A program made the translations under genes and the position numbers. This document shows positions 4,662-5,214 of a stretch of DNA of 5,214 nt, one piece after another (the stretch's first letter is position 1; each line of letters begins with the position of its first letter). This stretch comes from CAZBWE01 sp964495465 (GTDB lineage Bacteria; Planctomycetota; Phycisphaerae; Sedimentisphaerales; Anaerobacaceae): NCBI GenBank assembly GCA_964495465.1, contig CAZBWE010000128.1, positions 1 to 5,214 on the forward strand, written 5' to 3'. Under the pieces are notes generated by a model. The model ran no database searches. It worked only from the letters and a program-made list of their open reading frames with translations, and was not told the origin of the DNA.

Positions 4662-4679
4662 CACTAAAAAAAACAAATC

Positions 4680-5090
4680 CTACCTTACAAAGCAGATAAC
4701 ATACGCCCAGTTGATTGAAAAAATGATAATACCCAGAATCCAGGCGATTATACGCTCGTTACGCGTCAGGTGAATTTTGACACTCCTGCCTAAAACCAGC
4801 CGGGCTACAACAGCAACAAAAAGAATTACTGCTATCGAGAACAACAGGGGATTATACAGCCAGGCCTGGATAATATGGCCGTGCAGCGCACACATAGCAC
4901 CTCGTGTGGATCCGCACGTAGGGCAGGCAAAGCCGGTCAAGCGCTTGAACAGGCAAAGCTCAGCGTGCCTGCCAAGATGCGAGCTTAATAATACTGCGGC
5001 GCCGACCAGTGCCAGCCAGAGCAAGGCTATGAGCGTGGTCCAGAACGGCCATCGCGGACTTCTTGAAACTTGAACCATACGTATTCTCAT
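4680..5090 (-). CDS. DUF2752 membrane protein
   Basis: A 136-residue protein with the DUF2752 signature: C46, then FKRLTGFACPTCGSTR at 48-63, followed by NP at 80-81 after the ALHG stretch. The hydrophobic segments lie at about 17-37, 83-101 and 113-134. The CPxCGxTR motif with a following helix is the hallmark of the family, whose biochemical role is unknown; the paired cysteines suggest metal binding or a redox function. The frame is open upstream to 5201, but that part overlaps the end of the preceding gene and gives no sensible sequence. The ATG at 5090, 14 bases after that gene's stop, gives the normal family length. An ATG at 5078 is an alternative, and neither has a strong ribosome-binding site. 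Translation may be coupled to the upstream gene. Confidence 0.85.
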   Translation of the reverse strand: MRIRMVQVSRSPRWPFWTTLIALLWLALVGAAVLLSSHLGRHAELCLFKRLTGFACPTCGSTRGAMCALHGHIIQAWLYNPLLFSIAVILFVAVVARLVLGRSVKIHLTRNERIIAWILGIIIFSINWAYVICFVR

Positions 5091-5104
5091 CTTACCGGAG
5101 CTTT

Positions 5105-5214
5105 TTAATGCGATACGAATGAGCCGGCAACACCAAGTGCCATCATCAGCAGCCAGACAATGAGCCCTATGATTTGTAATATGACGCTGATGATTCCACA
5201 AATCTTGCCGGCCT
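5105..5214 (-). CDS. small membrane protein, C-terminal 35 residues (possibly CD225/TM2-like)
   Basis: The gene enters from the right edge and ends at TAA (5107-5105). The visible residues start AGKICGIISVILQIIGLIVW and form a strongly hydrophobic helix of about 25 residues, ending GSFVSH. A Lys-Ile-Cys-Gly lead into a long helix at the very C-terminus is common in CD225/dispanin-like and TM2-like proteins, and I recall such genes next to DUF2752 in planctomycetes, but the diagnostic part is outside the window. Support for coding is the position 14 bases before the DUF2752 start, the hydrophobic pattern in this frame only, and a clean stop. The function is unknown. Confidence 0.6.
   Translation of the reverse strand, partial: AGKICGIISVILQIIGLIVWLLMMALGVAGSFVSH

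Noticed and set aside
5091..5201. Longer N-terminus for the DUF2752 protein
   Set aside because: It overlaps the end of the upstream membrane-protein gene out of frame and gives a non-family sequence.

Overview
The window looks like a piece of a Planctomycetota genome, probably Phycisphaerae-like. This is inferred from a PEP-CTERM surface protein, a DUF2752 gene directly after a small membrane protein, a CreD-like protein outside any creABC context, and intergenic DNA crowded with phrase-like short repeats. No rRNA or other marker gene confirms it. Gene content is low: seven protein-coding genes or fragments, with about a third of the window non-coding and rich in repeats.

Layout. 1-300 (+) is the 3' end of a DNA methyltransferase gene, followed by a possible terminator. 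379-785 has no gene. It holds a REP-like fragment, a very good extended -10 promoter (497-525), and downstream a chain of five hairpins (531-682) that could be an undescribed structured RNA or the leader of the next gene. 786-1406 (+) is an HNH endonuclease with an AP2 DNA-binding domain, carrying an odd Arg/Cys-rich N-terminus made from 27-bp repeats. 1407-2060 is non-coding, with a 121-bp direct repeat (132-bp period) and AT-rich DNA. 2175-2744 (+) is a secreted PEP-CTERM protein with one bacterial-repeat (Flg_new_2-type) domain, preceded by a candidate promoter and a strong 5' UTR hairpin.

The right half is a minus-strand gene cluster, read from 5214 down: the C-terminus of a small membrane protein (perhaps CD225/TM2-like), DUF2752 (4680-5090), a CreD-like inner-membrane protein (3363-4565), and a YkgJ-like CxxCxxCC protein (3055-3321). 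Its transcript would end at an intrinsic terminator at 2743-2769, next to the stop of the convergent PEP-CTERM gene. Between ykgJ and that terminator, the 3' end of ykgJ is repeated: an exact 126-bp tandem duplication plus an older diverged copy.

Three things deserve a second look: the promoter-driven multi-hairpin element at 497-700, the exact 126-bp duplication of a gene's 3' end inside a long 3' UTR, and the repeat-derived N-terminus of the HNH/AP2 protein. No complete defence system, CRISPR array, tRNA or recognisable intron is visible.
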